A DNA stretch of 64,000 nt from Vibrio fluvialis (GCF_900460245.1 NZ_UHIP01000001.1:1860001-1924000), one strand, 5' to 3'. Counted from the stretch's first letter, positions 1 through 10,261 are shown. Numbers and translations are program-made. The notes: generated by a model from the sequence alone, not told the origin.

Positions 1-1334
1 GCAGGTGCTCTAACGCGCCCATTAGTTGCCGGTAATCTAGCTTTAAATCGTCCATCTATCGACACCATCGACAACACGTTTGTCTTGTTATAGATGGAAC
101 TGTAAATGACCATACCACCATTAGGTGCAATGCTTGGAGACTCGTCGAGCAAAGTCTTCGTCAGAATTTGCACAGAACCCGTTTCCAAATCTTGTTTTGC
201 CAAGTTAAAGCCAGAGTTGCTGCGATTCACCATAACCAGGAATCGTCCGTCCGGTGTAATTTGACCACCTAAGTTTTGGCTACCTTGCCAGGTCAGACGT
301 TTGGTCGCACCGTCTGTCAAATTTACTTGATATATCTGTGGTTTACCACCCCGATCCGATGTAAATATCAGGGATTTACCATCAGGATTCCAGAAAGGTT
401 CTGTGTTATTTGATCGACCACTCGTAATTTGCGTCAGCTTCCGACTGGTCAGATCCAGCGTATACACCTGCAGACTACCCGTTTTTGAGAGTACCAGCGC
501 TAGTGTTTTGCCATCCGGTGAGAATCTTGGTGCGCCATTATGACGTGGGTATGACGTCACCTTTTCACGCTCACCGGTATAAATGTTCATGATGTAGATT
601 TCAGCCTGACCGTTCTGGAAGCTCACGTAGGCCAGCTTCTTGCCATCCGGCGACCAGGCAGGAGACATCAAAGGCTGTTTAGAGCGCAATACCAAACGTT
701 CGTTGTAGCCATCGTAATCGGCCACTCGCAGCTGATATGGATAAGCATCTTTGTCGTTGACCACCACGTAAGCGATACGGGTCAGGAAAGCACCGCGCTC
801 TCCCGTCAGTTCTTCATAAACCAAATCCGCAATGCGGTGCGCATACTCACGCATGCGTTTGGCTGGCACAGTCGCGACTTTGTTAAACAGAACATGATCT
901 TTTGACATCACGAGCTGGCCATCCGAGCTCAGTGCACGGCTCTGGCCTTGTGTCAGTTGACCACGTACTACATCCACTAACTGGTAGTTGATCACGTAGT
1001 TGCCTTCTGCATTCTGTGTGATGCTGCCTGTCAGCAGTGCATCGACACCAATACCAGTCCACGCGTCGAATTTTACATCCGCTTCGCTGTAGGGAGTCTG
1101 AGGCATTTTGCTGGTTGGAATTGGGCTGAATTTACCACTGCGCTGCAAGTCTGATGCAATGACGCCAGAAACGTCTTGCGGCAGCTTGGTCTTTCCTTCC
1201 CATTTGAAAGGAACAATCGCAATCGGGCGTGCAGAGTTGATACCATCGGTAATCACCAGTTCCAGCGCCGCGTTGGCAAATTGCATGCTACTTGTAACTA
1301 CAAGCAGGCATCCTAACATTAATCGCTTTAACAC
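1..1334 (-). CDS. tolB: Tol-Pal translocation protein TolB (partial, C-terminal end cut by window edge)
   Basis: TolB is the periplasmic beta-propeller protein of the Tol-Pal complex. It contacts Pal and peptidoglycan and is freed by TolA during cell constriction. I translated it from the raw minus strand. It starts at a GTG at 1334-1332 behind a GGA-type ribosome site, with a signal peptide ([13 protein letters not shown]...) cleaved near the AANAALEL region. An N-terminal alpha/beta domain is followed by WD-like repeats of the form SPDGKxLAxVS and [15 protein letters not shown]. About 444 codons are present, and the family is about 450 residues, so only a few C-terminal residues are missing. 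It lies 13 bases downstream of tolA, in the same operon. The identification is secure. Confidence 0.95.
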   Translation of the reverse strand, partial: MLKRLMLGCLLVVTSSMQFANAALELVITDGINSARPIAIVPFKWEGKTKLPQDVSGVIASDLQRSGKFSPIPTSKMPQTPYSEADVKFDAWTGIGVDALLTGSITQNAEGNYVINYQLVDVVRGQLTQGQSRALSSDGQLVMSKDHVLFNKVATVPAKRMREYAHRIADLVYEELTGERGAFLTRIAYVVVNDKDAYPYQLRVADYDGYNERLVLRSKQPLMSPAWSPDGKKLAYVSFQNGQAEIYIMNIYTGEREKVTSYPRHNGAPRFSPDGKTLALVLSKTGSLQVYTLDLTSRKLTQITSGRSNNTEPFWNPDGKSLIFTSDRGGKPQIYQVNLTDGATKRLTWQGSQNLGGQITPDGRFLVMVNRSNSGFNLAKQDLETGSVQILTKTLLDESPSIAPNGGMVIYSSIYNKTNVLSMVSIDGRFKARLPATNGRVRAP

Positions 1335-1347
1335 AAGCTTTTCCTTT

Positions 1348-2421
1348 TTACTCTGGTACTACGGTTAAATTGATGTTCTTAAGCTTTTCAATCACGTCGG
1401 ATTCGTCTTTTTTCGGCAGTGGAAAAGTCCCCACCTGAGCGACCGCACGTTTCGTTGCTGCGCACAATCTGCTGTCACCATCGAGAATTCGGAGATCGCC
1501 CACAATCGCGCCTGTTCCGGTAGGGATAAGGCGCAGATTCACCCTACACTGCTTTCCCTTAAAGCTATCTTCCAACAATAAGTTTTGCTGAATCAACTGA
1601 GTGTAGATGGCACCCCAGCGTTGTGCTTCGCTGGTAACGTGCTGCGAACGAGCCACTGAGTTATTTTGTGACTCAGTCTCAAGGCCAGCAAAGATATTGT
1701 TCAGTGCGGCTTCCTGCTCTTTACGTTCACGCTCAGCACGTTCTGCTCGTTCTTTTTCCAGTCGAGCCTTCTCTGCTGCCGCTTTGGCGGCCTTCTCTTT
1801 CGCGATGCGTTCCTGTTCCGCTTTGACGGCCGCTTCACGCTCTTTACGCGCTTTCTCTTGCGCTTCCTGAGCGGCTTTCTCACGTGCTACTCGCTCTTGT
1901 TCAGCTTTCGCAGCAGCGGCCTCTTTGGCGACACGTTCGGCTTCCGCCTTTTTCGCCGCCTCTTCTTTCAGTTTGCGCTCCGCCTCAGCTTTAGCCGCAC
2001 GTTCCTGTTCCTGACGCGCTTTTTCTGCAGCAGCTTTCTGTTCCTGCTCTTTCTGCTGACGAACCTTCTCAGCTTCCCGAGCGGCTTTTGCTTCTTTAGC
2101 CTGCTGCTCTTTCAGCTGACGAATGCGCTCTTCTTCTGCTTTGCGGTTCTTTTCAAGCTGCTCACTTTCGCGGCGCAGTTTGTCTAACCTTTCTTGCTCT
2201 TGCTTGGCAGCAGCTTCACGCTGACTACGGATCTGCTGAGCCTGTTGTTTGACCAAATTCGGGTCAATGACTACGGCTTCAACCATGTGTCCGCTCGTTT
2301 CCGGCTTAGACATCGTGAAATCAGTGCCCCACAACAGAGCAGCGACCAATGCCACGTGTAACCCAACCGAGATGGCAAGAGGCTTTTTAACATCGTTTTT
2401 CTTCGACTTCTGATCTTTCAT
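1348..2421 (-). CDS. tolA: Cell envelope integrity protein TolA
   Basis: TolA links the inner-membrane TolQ-TolR motor to TolB/Pal in the outer membrane. The 357-residue protein has one N-terminal membrane segment (about residues 15-33, [17 protein letters not shown]). A long coiled-coil domain of Ala, Lys, Glu and Arg fills about residues 60-245 with many KAEAE/KEAAAKA-type units. The globular C-terminal TolA-III domain includes the paired cysteines at KGKQCRVNL and SRLCAAT. It lies 14 bases downstream of tolR. The low-complexity middle produces several long shadow frames on both strands, which are not genes. Confidence 0.96.
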   Translation of the reverse strand: MKDQKSKKNDVKKPLAISVGLHVALVAALLWGTDFTMSKPETSGHMVEAVVIDPNLVKQQAQQIRSQREAAAKQEQERLDKLRRESEQLEKNRKAEEERIRQLKEQQAKEAKAAREAEKVRQQKEQEQKAAAEKARQEQERAAKAEAERKLKEEAAKKAEAERVAKEAAAAKAEQERVAREKAAQEAQEKARKEREAAVKAEQERIAKEKAAKAAAEKARLEKERAERAERERKEQEAALNNIFAGLETESQNNSVARSQHVTSEAQRWGAIYTQLIQQNLLLEDSFKGKQCRVNLRLIPTGTGAIVGDLRILDGDSRLCAATKRAVAQVGTFPLPKKDESDVIEKLKNINLTVVPE

Positions 2422-2435
2422 GAACAGTATTAAGC

Positions 2436-2879
2436 CTATTCCTTGATATCCGTTAACAAGCCAACTTTAGGAATACCTGCTCGGCTCAGTTCATCCAACA
2501 CCAGCACCACATCCGCGTACGGCGTGGCGCGGTCACCGCCTACTGCAACTGGGGAATTCGGCTTCAGAGACAGTTCGGCTTTGATACGTACGATGACATC
2601 CTGCAACGACAGGCCGCGCTGTACCTCTTCATCGTTCACACTCAAACCGAGGTTACCCTCTTTGTCGATTTCAACGATGATAAAGCTGGCATCGCTTTCT
2701 CCCGCCATATCAGACATCGATTTGGCCGTCGTCGTTTGAGGCAGCTCAACATCCACACCCTGAGTTACAAAAGGCGACGTCACCATAAAGATGATTAACA
2801 GTACCAACATGACATCGATGTAAGGTACCACGTTAATCTCAGCCGTCATCTTCCGCTTTTTCGGTTGATAACCCGCCAT
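2436..2879 (-). CDS. tolR: Tol motor protein TolR
   Basis: TolR is the ExbD-family subunit that, with TolQ, turns proton flow into force on TolA. The 147-residue protein has a short cytoplasmic N terminus rich in Lys and Arg, then one membrane segment carrying the family's proton-path aspartate (VVPYIDVMLVLLIIFMV), then a periplasmic domain ending in LSRAGIPKVGLLTDIKE. The start codon is 3 bases after the tolQ stop, so the two are probably translationally coupled. Length and motif fit the family well. Confidence 0.96.
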   Translation of the reverse strand: MAGYQPKKRKMTAEINVVPYIDVMLVLLIIFMVTSPFVTQGVDVELPQTTTAKSMSDMAGESDASFIIVEIDKEGNLGLSVNDEEVQRGLSLQDVIVRIKAELSLKPNSPVAVGGDRATPYADVVLVLDELSRAGIPKVGLLTDIKE

Positions 2880-2882
2880 ATC

Positions 2883-3566
2883 TTATTCCCTACCCGCCAT
2901 CGCCTGACGATGAAGAATGCTGTGGAACTCTTCTGAGAACGTGGCGTAACCATGTTCTAGTTTGCCCACCTTGTTGCTCAGACGGTTGTATGCCATTACC
3001 GCTGGAATTGCTGCAAACAGACCCATCGCCGTTGCCACGAGTGCTTCAGCAATACCCGGAGCCACCATGGCCAGTGTGGCTTGCTTTACCTGACCTAGCG
3101 CGATAAAGGCGTGCATGATCCCCCAAACGGTACCAAACAGACCGATGTAAGGGCTGATAGAACCTACGGTTGCCAAGAACGGCAGGTTAGTTTCCAGCTC
3201 ATCAACTTCACGGGCCACCGCAACACGCATGGCGCGACCCGTTCCTTCCATAACGAAGTCAGGAGAAGCTGCGTTGGTTTTGCGCAGACGCGCAAACTCG
3301 GTAAAGCCTGAATAGAAGATTTCTTCAGTGCCGGAAATCTCGTCTTTGCGTTTCTTCACATCCTGATACAGCACAGACAGATCGGCACCAGACCAGAATT
3401 TGTCTTCAAATGCTTCTGCGCTGCGTGAAGCCTGAGACAACACCTTACTGCGCTTGATGATCATCGCCCATGAGACAATCGACATCCCTAAAAGGATCAG
3501 CATCACCACCTTAACGAGGAAGCTGGCTTGCAAAAATAAGTCGAGAATTGAAATATCAGCTGTCAC
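2883..3566 (-). CDS. tolQ: Tol motor protein TolQ
   Basis: TolQ is the ExbB/MotA-family stator subunit of the Tol-Pal system in the inner membrane. The 227-residue protein shows three hydrophobic segments (about residues 15-37, 135-160 and 165-195). It carries the conserved MotA/TolQ/ExbB region with [16 protein letters not shown] and the [16 protein letters not shown] helix. Its first 11 bases overlap the end of ybgC, the usual arrangement in gammaproteobacteria (ybgC-tolQ-tolR-tolA-tolB). Confidence 0.96.
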   Translation of the reverse strand: MTADISILDLFLQASFLVKVVMLILLGMSIVSWAMIIKRSKVLSQASRSAEAFEDKFWSGADLSVLYQDVKKRKDEISGTEEIFYSGFTEFARLRKTNAASPDFVMEGTGRAMRVAVAREVDELETNLPFLATVGSISPYIGLFGTVWGIMHAFIALGQVKQATLAMVAPGIAEALVATAMGLFAAIPAVMAYNRLSNKVGKLEHGYATFSEEFHSILHRQAMAGRE

Positions 3567-3963
3567 TGTGGGTTAACTCCAAAATTATTGATTGAGGCAT
3601 CGCCTTGGGTTTCATTTTCTCATTGTCGATACATGCTACCTTAACTATTGCTTTACACAATAGTTGCCCTTCAGGATTGACGAGCTCTTGACAGAAGGTT
3701 AGCGACGCCTTTTTAAGCTCTGCGATTGAGGTCACGACTGTCAATTGATCGTCAAGACGCGCCCCTTGCTTAAAGTCGATCTCAGCATGTCGGACAACGA
3801 AGCCGATTCTTTGTTCCAGCAGAACCTGCTGTGACACTCCGATAGCACGCAACATTTCTGTACGCGCCCGTTCGAAAAATTTGAGGTAATTGGAATGGTA
3901 AACTACGCCACCGGCGTCGGTATCTTCGTAGTAAATGGTAATTGGCCAGTTAAAAACTCGCAT
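3556..3963 (-). CDS. ybgC: Acyl-CoA thioesterase YbgC (tol-pal system-associated)
   Basis: This is a hot-dog-fold thioesterase of the 4-hydroxybenzoyl-CoA thioesterase type, the usual first gene of the tol operon. The 135-residue protein has the family signature around [20 protein letters not shown], with the catalytic aspartate in DTDAGG. E. coli YbgC acts on short-chain acyl-CoA and binds ACP. I infer the same here from family and position. The gene overlaps tolQ by 11 bases and is separated from the cyd operon by a clear terminator, so the tol operon promoter should lie in 3964-4068. Confidence 0.94.
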   Translation of the reverse strand: MRVFNWPITIYYEDTDAGGVVYHSNYLKFFERARTEMLRAIGVSQQVLLEQRIGFVVRHAEIDFKQGARLDDQLTVVTSIAELKKASLTFCQELVNPEGQLLCKAIVKVACIDNEKMKPKAMPQSIILELTHSDS

Positions 3964-4068
3964 AATAAGGGCGTAACCGTCTCAATAAGTGTCTGAATGA
4001 GTGGGTTACTATAACGCATCTCGTTGTTGTTAGTACAAGGTAGAGGAAAGAATTCGCAGGCTACTGAC

Positions 4069-4103
4069 AAAAAATTAGCGCTGACTCAAAGAGACAGCGC
4101 TAA
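4069..4103 (-). terminator. Rho-independent terminator of the cyd operon
   Basis: A perfect 9-bp stem (TTAGCGCTG at 4075-4083 with CAGCGCTAA at 4095-4103) is followed on the minus strand by a run of six or seven T at 4069-4076. It closes the cydA-cydB-cydX-ybgE unit before ybgC-tol. Confidence 0.85.
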
Positions 4104-4136
4104 TTCGCATAAATCATCATCAATGATGCTGCTTTG

Positions 4137-4442
4137 TTATCCGATAAGGCGAACCACCAGCAGATAACACAGAATAGGCAGCGAGATGTAAGGGCTGAAT
4201 ACCAGTTGCCAAATCCACTTACGCGGTCTGAAGCCAACACCGAATACCATACTTGAGCAAATGGCCCAAATCAGCAGCGGCGCAATCAAGGCGTTAAAAC
4301 CGCCAATGCTTGCACTGTAAGCCTCAGGATCCCACATCACCATCGCAACGTGGTAGAAACCGAGTATCAGGGACAAAACCTTCAATACGGTTTTGTCCAC
4401 TGGAGCGTGTAAATTGGCAATCTGAACAGACCAATTACTCAC
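4137..4442 (-). CDS. ybgE: Cyd operon protein YbgE
   Basis: YbgE is a small inner-membrane protein encoded at the end of cytochrome bd operons, with no settled function. The 101-residue product has three hydrophobic segments (around residues 18-38, 45-65 and 78-98). It starts at a GTG at 4442 and overlaps the end of cydX by 8 bases, so translation is probably coupled. It is named by position and family, and the molecular role is not known to me. Confidence 0.85.
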   Translation of the reverse strand: MSNWSVQIANLHAPVDKTVLKVLSLILGFYHVAMVMWDPEAYSASIGGFNALIAPLLIWAICSSMVFGVGFRPRKWIWQLVFSPYISLPILCYLLVVRLIG

Positions 4443-4542
4443 TATCTTTATCCATCATTTCTGAGTGCTCTAACCAAAGAGCGTTGATGATGCCGAATGC
4501 ACAGGCGAGCAATACGCCAAGAATCCATGCAAAATACCACAT
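4435..4542 (-). CDS. cydX: Cytochrome bd-I oxidase small subunit CydX (YbgT family)
   Basis: This 35-residue protein was found by translating the gap after cydB. It begins MWYFAWILGVLLACAFG and ends in a charged tail (EMMDKDSE). The N-terminal MWYFxWxLG motif and single membrane helix are the hallmark of CydX, which packs against CydA and stabilises the haem groups of cytochrome bd oxidase. It starts 12 bases after the cydB stop behind an AAGGAG ribosome site and overlaps ybgE. Automatic gene callers often miss it because of its length. Confidence 0.93.
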   Translation of the reverse strand: MWYFAWILGVLLACAFGIINALWLEHSEMMDKDSE

Positions 4543-4554
4543 AGTCTGAGCTCC

Positions 4555-5691
4555 TTAGTACAGTGAGTTTTTGTTGTCTTCGATGAACTTGTCGTCCAGA
4601 CGACCAAACATTTTGTAGTAACACCAAGTGGTGTAACCCAGAATAATTGGAACCATCACAAACGCCACACCTGTCATCAGATTCAGAGTCAGTTCACTTG
4701 AGGTTGCATCCCACATGGTCAAGCTGTGATCAGGCATCAGGCTCGATGGCATCACGAATGGGAACATGGCAAAGCCAGCAGTGAAGATCACACCTGCGTT
4801 GCCTAGGCTTGAAGCCAGGAATGCAATGCCGCCTTTCTCGATACGAGAAGCCAGAACCGCCAGCAAAGGCATCACCACACCAAGTGCAGGAGCGGCCCAC
4901 AACAGTGGGTACTGCTCAAAGTTATGCATCCAAGCGCCCGCTTCACGCGCCACTTCTTTATTCAGTGGGTTGGATGGACCCATCGTATCGATTGCACTGG
5001 TAATCACGTAGCCATCAATGTTCTGAACCCAGAAACCTGCCACCACGAATAGAATTACCGTCAGTAACCCTGTCAATTGTGCAATGTTGCGAGCACGTAC
5101 ATGAACAGGACCTGTCGTCTTCATTTGTAGCCATGTTGCACCTTGCATCAGGATCATGAACAGGCTAACCAGACCACACAGCAGACCGAACGGATTCAGC
5201 AGACCAAAGAATGAACCATGGTAAGTAGGCATTGCGAACTCGTTCAACTGGAACGGTACACCTTGCAGCAGGTTACCAAACGCCACACCGAAGATGATCG
5301 GCGGAACAAAGCCGCTGATGGAGATACAGATATCCCAAGTATTACGCCATTTCGGATCTTCGATCTTTGAACGGTAATCCAAACCAATCGGGCGCAGCCA
5401 CAGAGCAGCCAACGTCACGATCATCGCCAGATAGAAACCCGAGAACGATGTTGCGTACACCATAGGCCACGCAGCAAACAGTGCGCCGCCTGCAGTAATC
5501 AGCCAAACCTGGTTACCGTCCCAGTGTGGAGCAATAGAGTTAATCATTACGCGGCGTTCTGTGTCGTTTTTACCGATCACAGGTACCAGCGCACCAACAC
5601 CCATATCGAAACCGTCAGTAATGGCGAAGCCTACCAGCAGTACGCCGATCAGTACCCACCAAATGAGTCGTAGGATTTCGTAATCAAACAT
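4555..5691 (-). CDS. cydB: Cytochrome bd ubiquinol oxidase subunit II
   Basis: CydB is the second large membrane subunit of the high-affinity quinol oxidase that reduces oxygen to water without pumping protons. The 378-residue protein has the typical N terminus (LRLIWWVLIGVLLVGFAITDGFDMGVG) with the acidic FDMGVG helix, and about eight further membrane segments. It ends in a short charged tail (KFIEDNKNSLY). It sits 17 bases after cydA in the same operon. Length and motifs match the E. coli protein. Confidence 0.97.
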   Translation of the reverse strand: MFDYEILRLIWWVLIGVLLVGFAITDGFDMGVGALVPVIGKNDTERRVMINSIAPHWDGNQVWLITAGGALFAAWPMVYATSFSGFYLAMIVTLAALWLRPIGLDYRSKIEDPKWRNTWDICISISGFVPPIIFGVAFGNLLQGVPFQLNEFAMPTYHGSFFGLLNPFGLLCGLVSLFMILMQGATWLQMKTTGPVHVRARNIAQLTGLLTVILFVVAGFWVQNIDGYVITSAIDTMGPSNPLNKEVAREAGAWMHNFEQYPLLWAAPALGVVMPLLAVLASRIEKGGIAFLASSLGNAGVIFTAGFAMFPFVMPSSLMPDHSLTMWDATSSELTLNLMTGVAFVMVPIILGYTTWCYYKMFGRLDDKFIEDNKNSLY

Positions 5692-5708
5692 AATCTTCTC
5701 TCCCTGCC

Positions 5709-7295
5709 TTATGCTTCGACCTGACGACTAACTCTGTCTTCAACAGTGTTGCCGTTCTGCTCGAAGTGATAGCGGCCAGTTTTCAGGCTGCTTGGACCTT
5801 TGCGAGCGAATTTAACCATTAGATACACTTCGGCAATCAGGAATGCTGTGTACAGTGCAAGAATGGCGAACAGTGATGTCCAGATTTCAGCTGCGCTTAG
5901 CGCGGATGCCGCAGTATGAACTGGCAGGATTTCACCCACCGCCCATGGTTGGCGACCAAACTCGGCAACAAACCAACCGGTTTCAACCGCAATCCATGGA
6001 AGTGGAATACTGAACAACGCCGCTTTCAGAATCCATCGTTTCTGTTCGATCTTCTGACGACAAGTCTGAACGAATGCCGCGCCAAATACGAATAGCATCA
6101 CAAAGCCACACGCCACCATGATACGGAACGACCAGAACAGTGGCCATACAGTCGGAATTGAATCGTCCGCTGCTGCCTGAATTTGCTCTTCAGTCGCATC
6201 CGTCACTTTATCGGTGTAGCGCTTCAGCAACAGGCCGTAACCCAGATCGCTTTTCACTTCATCAAACGCTGCAACGTTCTCAGCAGATTTGTCACCCGAA
6301 CGCAGTTTTTCCAGCAGCTCATAGGCGTACATACCGTTACGGATACGTTCAACGTGTTCTTCACGCAGGTCGCGCAAACCAGTGACGGGTGTGTCGATAG
6401 AACGCGTTGCAATGATACCCATTAGGTAAGGGATCTTGATCGCGTAATCGGTGTGCATGGTTTCCTGGTTAGGTAAACCAAACAAAGTAAAGGCTGCTGG
6501 TGCTGGCTCAGTGTGCCACTCAGCTTCGATAGCGGCCAGTTTCACTTTCTGAACTTCACCGACTTCGTAACCTGATTCATCACCCAGTACGATGACAGAC
6601 AGTACTGCTGCCATACCGAAAGAGGCGGCAATAGCAAAAGAACGACGTGCAAACGCAATGTCGCGGCCTTTCAACAGGTAGTATGCGCTGATGCCTAGGA
6701 TGAACATAGCACCTGTTGTGTAGCCTGCTGCCACAGTGTGTACGAATTTAACCTGAGCAACCGGGTTGAAGACGACTTCTGCAAAGCTCACCATTTCCAT
6801 ACGCATGGTTTCGAAGTTGAAGTCTGCACCAACCGGGTTCTGCATCCAGCCGTTCGCGATCAGGATCCACAAAGCAGAGAAGTTAGAACCCAGAGCCACC
6901 AGCCAGGTAACGGCTAAGTGTTGACGTTTTGACAGTCGGTCCCAACCAAAGAAGAACAAACCGACAAAGGTGGATTCCAAAAAGAAGGCCACAAGTGCTT
7001 CGATGGCAAGAGGGGCGCCAAAAATGTCGCCTACGTAATGTGAATAATATGACCAGTTGGTACCGAACTGGAACTCCATGGTCAGGCCGGTTGCCACACC
7101 AAGAGCAAAGTTAATACCGAAAAGCTTACCCCAGAACTTAGTCATGTCCTTGTAGATTTGCTTATCAGTCATTACATACAGAGACTCCATGATGGCAAGC
7201 AAGAACGCCATGCCCAGAGTCAATGGAACGAACAAGAAGTGATACATCGCTGTCATTGCGAACTGCAATCGCGACAGATCAACTACGTCAATCAT
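5709..7295 (-). CDS. cydA: Cytochrome bd ubiquinol oxidase subunit I
   Basis: CydA carries haems b558, b595 and d and the quinol site of cytochrome bd. I place the start at the ATG at 7295 ([20 protein letters not shown]), preceded by AAGGAG, instead of a frame extension 13 codons upstream. The product is 528 residues. The haem ligand His19 is in MYHFLFVPL, the His186-type ligand is in FVHTVAAGY and the Met393-type ligand is in FRIMVACG. The quinol-binding Q-loop precedes [12 protein letters not shown]. It is the first gene of the operon. FNR- and ArcA-type sites lie upstream, consistent with induction at low oxygen. Confidence 0.97.
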   Translation of the reverse strand: MIDVVDLSRLQFAMTAMYHFLFVPLTLGMAFLLAIMESLYVMTDKQIYKDMTKFWGKLFGINFALGVATGLTMEFQFGTNWSYYSHYVGDIFGAPLAIEALVAFFLESTFVGLFFFGWDRLSKRQHLAVTWLVALGSNFSALWILIANGWMQNPVGADFNFETMRMEMVSFAEVVFNPVAQVKFVHTVAAGYTTGAMFILGISAYYLLKGRDIAFARRSFAIAASFGMAAVLSVIVLGDESGYEVGEVQKVKLAAIEAEWHTEPAPAAFTLFGLPNQETMHTDYAIKIPYLMGIIATRSIDTPVTGLRDLREEHVERIRNGMYAYELLEKLRSGDKSAENVAAFDEVKSDLGYGLLLKRYTDKVTDATEEQIQAAADDSIPTVWPLFWSFRIMVACGFVMLFVFGAAFVQTCRQKIEQKRWILKAALFSIPLPWIAVETGWFVAEFGRQPWAVGEILPVHTAASALSAAEIWTSLFAILALYTAFLIAEVYLMVKFARKGPSSLKTGRYHFEQNGNTVEDRVSRQVEA

Positions 7296-7418
7296 GGTAA
7301 CTCCTTTGTGTCGGCTGAATGACACTTTCGACATAAAGCAACAGAAAAAAGACAGGTTAACAACAACGAGAAGTTGTTAGTTTACCGCAGTAACTTGTTG
7401 CAATTATGTACCATTGTG

Positions 7419-7434
7419 GTTAGTTAATTGTTAA
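7419..7434. promoter_or_regulatory. Possible ArcA boxes upstream of cydA
   Basis: GTTAGTTAATTGTTAA contains GTTA-type half-sites whose outer copies start 11 bases apart, the helical spacing expected for ArcA direct repeats. A further GTTAAC and TTGTTAGTTTA lie at 7355-7385. cydAB is a classical ArcA-activated operon in E. coli. The motif is short and AT-rich, so this is only suggestive. Confidence 0.4.
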
Positions 7435-7511
7435 GCATCAGCTAATATAGCTGGAACTAATACTACTGCCAAAAACCAGTTGTTTCAAAAGGTTTATGGG
7501 AGAAAACCGCC

Positions 7512-7525
7512 TTGATTTACATCAA
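7512..7525. promoter_or_regulatory. FNR-type site upstream of cydA
   Basis: TTGATTTACATCAA matches the FNR consensus TTGATN4ATCAA at all ten fixed positions. It is centred about 220 bases upstream of the cydA start, and FNR control of cydAB is well known in enterics. Whether it acts on cydA directly depends on the mapped start site. Confidence 0.7.
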
Positions 7526-7561
7526 ATTTTGCTCCCCAAAACTGTATAAAAAAACTACAAA

Positions 7562-7575
7562 ATGATACAGATCAA
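7562..7575. promoter_or_regulatory. Second FNR-like site upstream of cydA
   Basis: ATGATACAGATCAA matches nine of the ten fixed positions of the FNR palindrome. It lies exactly 50 bases from the perfect site at 7512, so the two face nearly the same side of the helix. The rest of the 7296-7755 gap holds no open frame that I would accept. Confidence 0.5.
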
Positions 7576-7755
7576 GGAAAGATAAATTTTCTTGTTAGCA
7601 TTAAGTAAAAAACACAATTAGATACGGAAAAACGAGAACAAAGGGTTAACAATTCATCGAAATTAGCTAACCCTTAAGCAGTAAGGGAATTTCAAAAAGT
7701 GTGACATTGATCCACAAATCAACTTTTTTACTTGAGGGGAAAATTAATTGTAACG

Positions 7756-8760
7756 TTATTTTTCTAAACCGAAGTGCAGATACGCTCGATCGGTGGCAAT
7801 TCGCCCACGAGGGGTACGTTGCAGATAACCTTGTTGAATAAGAAATGGTTCTAATACATCTTCAATCGTATCTTTTTCTTCACCAATCGCGGCCGCCAGG
7901 TTATCCAGCCCTACCGGGCCACCACTGAATTTCTCCATAATCGCCAGCAGCAGCTTACGGTCCATGTAGTCAAATCCCTGATGGTCCACATCGAGCATGT
8001 TGAGCGCTTTATCCGCGATGTCAGCACAGATGTGCCCATTGCCTTTGACTTCCGCATAATCGCGGACACGGCGCAGCAGACGGTTGGCAATACGTGGCGT
8101 ACCTCGGGCTCTGCGCGCCACTTCCAGCGCACCTTCAGCATCCATAGAGAGCCCAAGACAGTCAGCACTGCGCTGCACGATATGTTGAAGGTCCGCCACT
8201 TTGTAATATTCAAGACGCTGAACGATACCGAAACGGTCACGCAGTGGCGAGGTTAGCGAACCTGCGCGGGTTGTCGCACCAATCAACGTAAACGGAGGTA
8301 AGTCGATTTTAATGGAACGCGCTGCTGGCCCCTCTCCAATCATGATGTCTAACTGATAGTCTTCCATCGCTGGATAGAGCACTTCCTCAACCATCGGACT
8401 GAGGCGGTGAATTTCGTCGATGAACAGGACATCGTTCTCTTCCAGATTGGTCAGCAGCGCAGCCAGATCACCCGCTTTTTCCAACACGGGACCAGAAGTG
8501 GTACGAATATTCACTTCCATCTCGTTGGCTACAATATTGGCCAACGTTGTTTTCCCCAAACCCGGTGGACCGAAAATCAATAAATGGTCGAGCGCTTCGC
8601 TACGCTTTTGTGCGGCCTGAATAAAGATTTCCATTTGATCACGCACGTGATCCTGACCTCGGTAATCGGCCAGCTTTTTAGGGCGAATCGCACGATCGAT
8701 CACCTCTTCATCTTTAAATGAAGGGTTGGTCGGAGCAATAAGGCGATCAGCTTCAATCAT
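7756..8760 (-). CDS. ruvB: Holliday junction branch migration ATPase RuvB
   Basis: RuvB is the AAA+ hexameric motor that drives branch migration with RuvA during recombinational repair. The 334-residue protein has Walker A ([11 protein letters not shown]), Walker B (DEIHRL), sensor 1 (GATTRAG), an arginine-finger region ([14 protein letters not shown]) and a C-terminal winged helix ([22 protein letters not shown]). Unlike the tight ruvAB pair of E. coli, here 142 bases separate it from ruvA, including a hairpin with a T-rich tail, so ruvB may have its own promoter in 8761-8866. Confidence 0.97.
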   Translation of the reverse strand: MIEADRLIAPTNPSFKDEEVIDRAIRPKKLADYRGQDHVRDQMEIFIQAAQKRSEALDHLLIFGPPGLGKTTLANIVANEMEVNIRTTSGPVLEKAGDLAALLTNLEENDVLFIDEIHRLSPMVEEVLYPAMEDYQLDIMIGEGPAARSIKIDLPPFTLIGATTRAGSLTSPLRDRFGIVQRLEYYKVADLQHIVQRSADCLGLSMDAEGALEVARRARGTPRIANRLLRRVRDYAEVKGNGHICADIADKALNMLDVDHQGFDYMDRKLLLAIMEKFSGGPVGLDNLAAAIGEEKDTIEDVLEPFLIQQGYLQRTPRGRIATDRAYLHFGLEK

Positions 8761-8866
8761 TCAACAATTCCTGTTCGTTTGCAGAGGTCTTCAACGTCGT
8801 TGACCCAGATATTCACACCAAAAGAGATACTCGGGATTGTGACGTGTTGTCGTCACTCTGCTGGAG

Positions 8867-8899
8867 AAAAAACAAACGGCTAACTTAAGCCGCCTGTTT
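8867..8899 (-). terminator. Possible terminator or attenuator between ruvA and ruvB
   Basis: On the minus strand a CGGCT/AGCCG stem with an outer AAACA/TGTTT extension is followed by TTTGTTTTTT. It begins directly after the ruvA stop. The stem is short and interrupted by a 2-base bulge, so it may only attenuate read-through into ruvB. Confidence 0.5.
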
Positions 8900-8902
8900 A
8901 GT

Positions 8903-9520
8903 TTAAACCATAGATTTGAGCGCTTCGCGAATCAGTTGTTCACTGCTCATATCCGGCTGAGCGACCTGAGATACGGCTTTCGATGCTTGAGCGGGTTTGT
9001 AACCCAAGGCCAACAACGCACTCACCGCTTCCTCTTCAGCATTCTGATCTTGAATGGCGGCAATCGAGTCAAGTGGCGCCGCATCGGTTGCAGGCGTAAA
9101 TAAATCACCAGCCCCCCAGCCTTTCAAGCGGTCTTTCATTTCCACAACTAAACGTTCAGCGGTTTTTTTACCTACGCCAGGCAATTTTACCAAGGTTGAA
9201 ATGTCTTCTCGTTCCACGCAAGCGACAAACTGGCTGGCTGTCATACCTGAAAGGATCGCCAGACCCATTTTAGGCCCAACACCATTGGCTTTAATCACTT
9301 CACGGAACAACGCACGTTCGTTCACGGTATTGAAACCATAAAGCAACTGCGCATCTTCACGTACGACAAAGTGTGTATAGATAATGGCTTCTTCACCGAT
9401 ATTGGCGAGTTCATAAAAACAGCTCATCGGCATTTGTACTTCATAGCCGATACCGCCGACTTCAATCAGAACTTGTGGAGGTTGCTTTTCAATCAGTGTG
9501 CCGCGAAGACGTCCAATCAC
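8903..9520 (-). CDS. ruvA: Holliday junction DNA helicase subunit RuvA
   Basis: RuvA is the tetrameric protein that holds the four-way junction flat and loads RuvB. The 205-residue product begins [21 protein letters not shown] (OB-fold domain I). It then has helix-hairpin-helix motifs ([12 protein letters not shown] and [20 protein letters not shown]) and a C-terminal RuvB-binding domain ending [10 protein letters not shown]. It lies between ruvC and ruvB on the same strand, the usual order. Confidence 0.97.
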   Translation of the reverse strand: MIGRLRGTLIEKQPPQVLIEVGGIGYEVQMPMSCFYELANIGEEAIIYTHFVVREDAQLLYGFNTVNERALFREVIKANGVGPKMGLAILSGMTASQFVACVEREDISTLVKLPGVGKKTAERLVVEMKDRLKGWGAGDLFTPATDAAPLDSIAAIQDQNAEEEAVSALLALGYKPAQASKAVSQVAQPDMSSEQLIREALKSMV

Positions 9521-9634
9521 TGGGAATCCTTGGTTTTGATGAGATGAGAATGACCAAGATGATAATCAATAACTGGATGGATAGCCAGTAAAAGATAGGC
9601 AATGCAGGAGGCACAACGCCTCCCGAGATTGGAT

Positions 9635-10156
9635 CTAACGGTAGCGGCCGCGTCTGGCGCTGGTTGCATGACCAGCGAGCGCGATCAGGGTCTTGTTAGT
9701 GTTGGCGTGACAGATAGCCACCCCAAGCGCATCAGCCGCATCGGCCTGCGGTTTGGCTGGCAACTTCAACATTTGCTGCACCATGTGTTGCACTTGAGTT
9801 TTATCTGCCCCACCAGTGCCCACCACAGCCTGCTTGATCAAACGCGCCGCGTACTCAAATACTGGCAGATCGGCATTCACTGCGGCAACAATTGCACTGC
9901 CCCTCGCCTGCCCAAGTTTGAGTGCAGAGTCGGCGTTTTTCGCCATAAAAACTTGCTCAATGGCGAACACATCCGGTTGAAACTGCGTGATGATTTCACT
10001 CACACCAGCATAAATTTGTTTCAAACGCAGCGGCAGCTCTTTCTCGGAGGTGCGGATACAACCACTCCCCAAATACTGAAGGTGACGACCTTGCTGACGA
10101 ATAACGCCGTAACCAGTAATACGAGAGCCCGGGTCAATGCCCAGAATAATAGACAT
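9635..10156 (-). CDS. ruvC: Crossover junction endodeoxyribonuclease RuvC
   Basis: RuvC is the dimeric resolvase that nicks Holliday junctions held by RuvAB. The 173-residue protein shows the RNase-H-like fold with acidic residues in [12 protein letters not shown] (Asp7), [10 protein letters not shown] (Glu) and [11 protein letters not shown] (Asp). The start at 10156 gives [10 protein letters not shown], as in other RuvC proteins. It is followed by ruvA 114 bases downstream. Confidence 0.97.
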   Translation of the reverse strand: MSIILGIDPGSRITGYGVIRQQGRHLQYLGSGCIRTSEKELPLRLKQIYAGVSEIITQFQPDVFAIEQVFMAKNADSALKLGQARGSAIVAAVNADLPVFEYAARLIKQAVVGTGGADKTQVQHMVQQMLKLPAKPQADAADALGVAICHANTNKTLIALAGHATSARRGRYR

Positions 10157-10220
10157 GAGTGATCCTAATTTCTGATATCGCTATCGACAGCGATAACGCA
10201 GGTGCTTGCTAAAATGGCGT

Positions 10221-10252
10221 ACAAAAAGAAAGTGGGCGACGCCGCCCACTTT
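10221..10252 (-). terminator. Rho-independent terminator of cysS
   Basis: A perfect 10-bp stem (10229-10238 with 10243-10252, AAAGTGGGCG) has a four-base loop and is followed on the minus strand by TTCTTTTT. It separates cysS from ruvC. Confidence 0.85.
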
Positions 10253-10261
10253 ACACAATCG

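Noticed and set aside
1607..2187. Several open frames within tolA on both strands
   Set aside because: They come from the Ala/Lys/Glu low-complexity repeats of TolA and have no ribosome sites.
7701..7728. A third FNR-like pair (TTGAT...ATCAA) near 7707-7722
   Set aside because: The half-sites are spaced by six instead of four bases and it lies next to the ruvB end.
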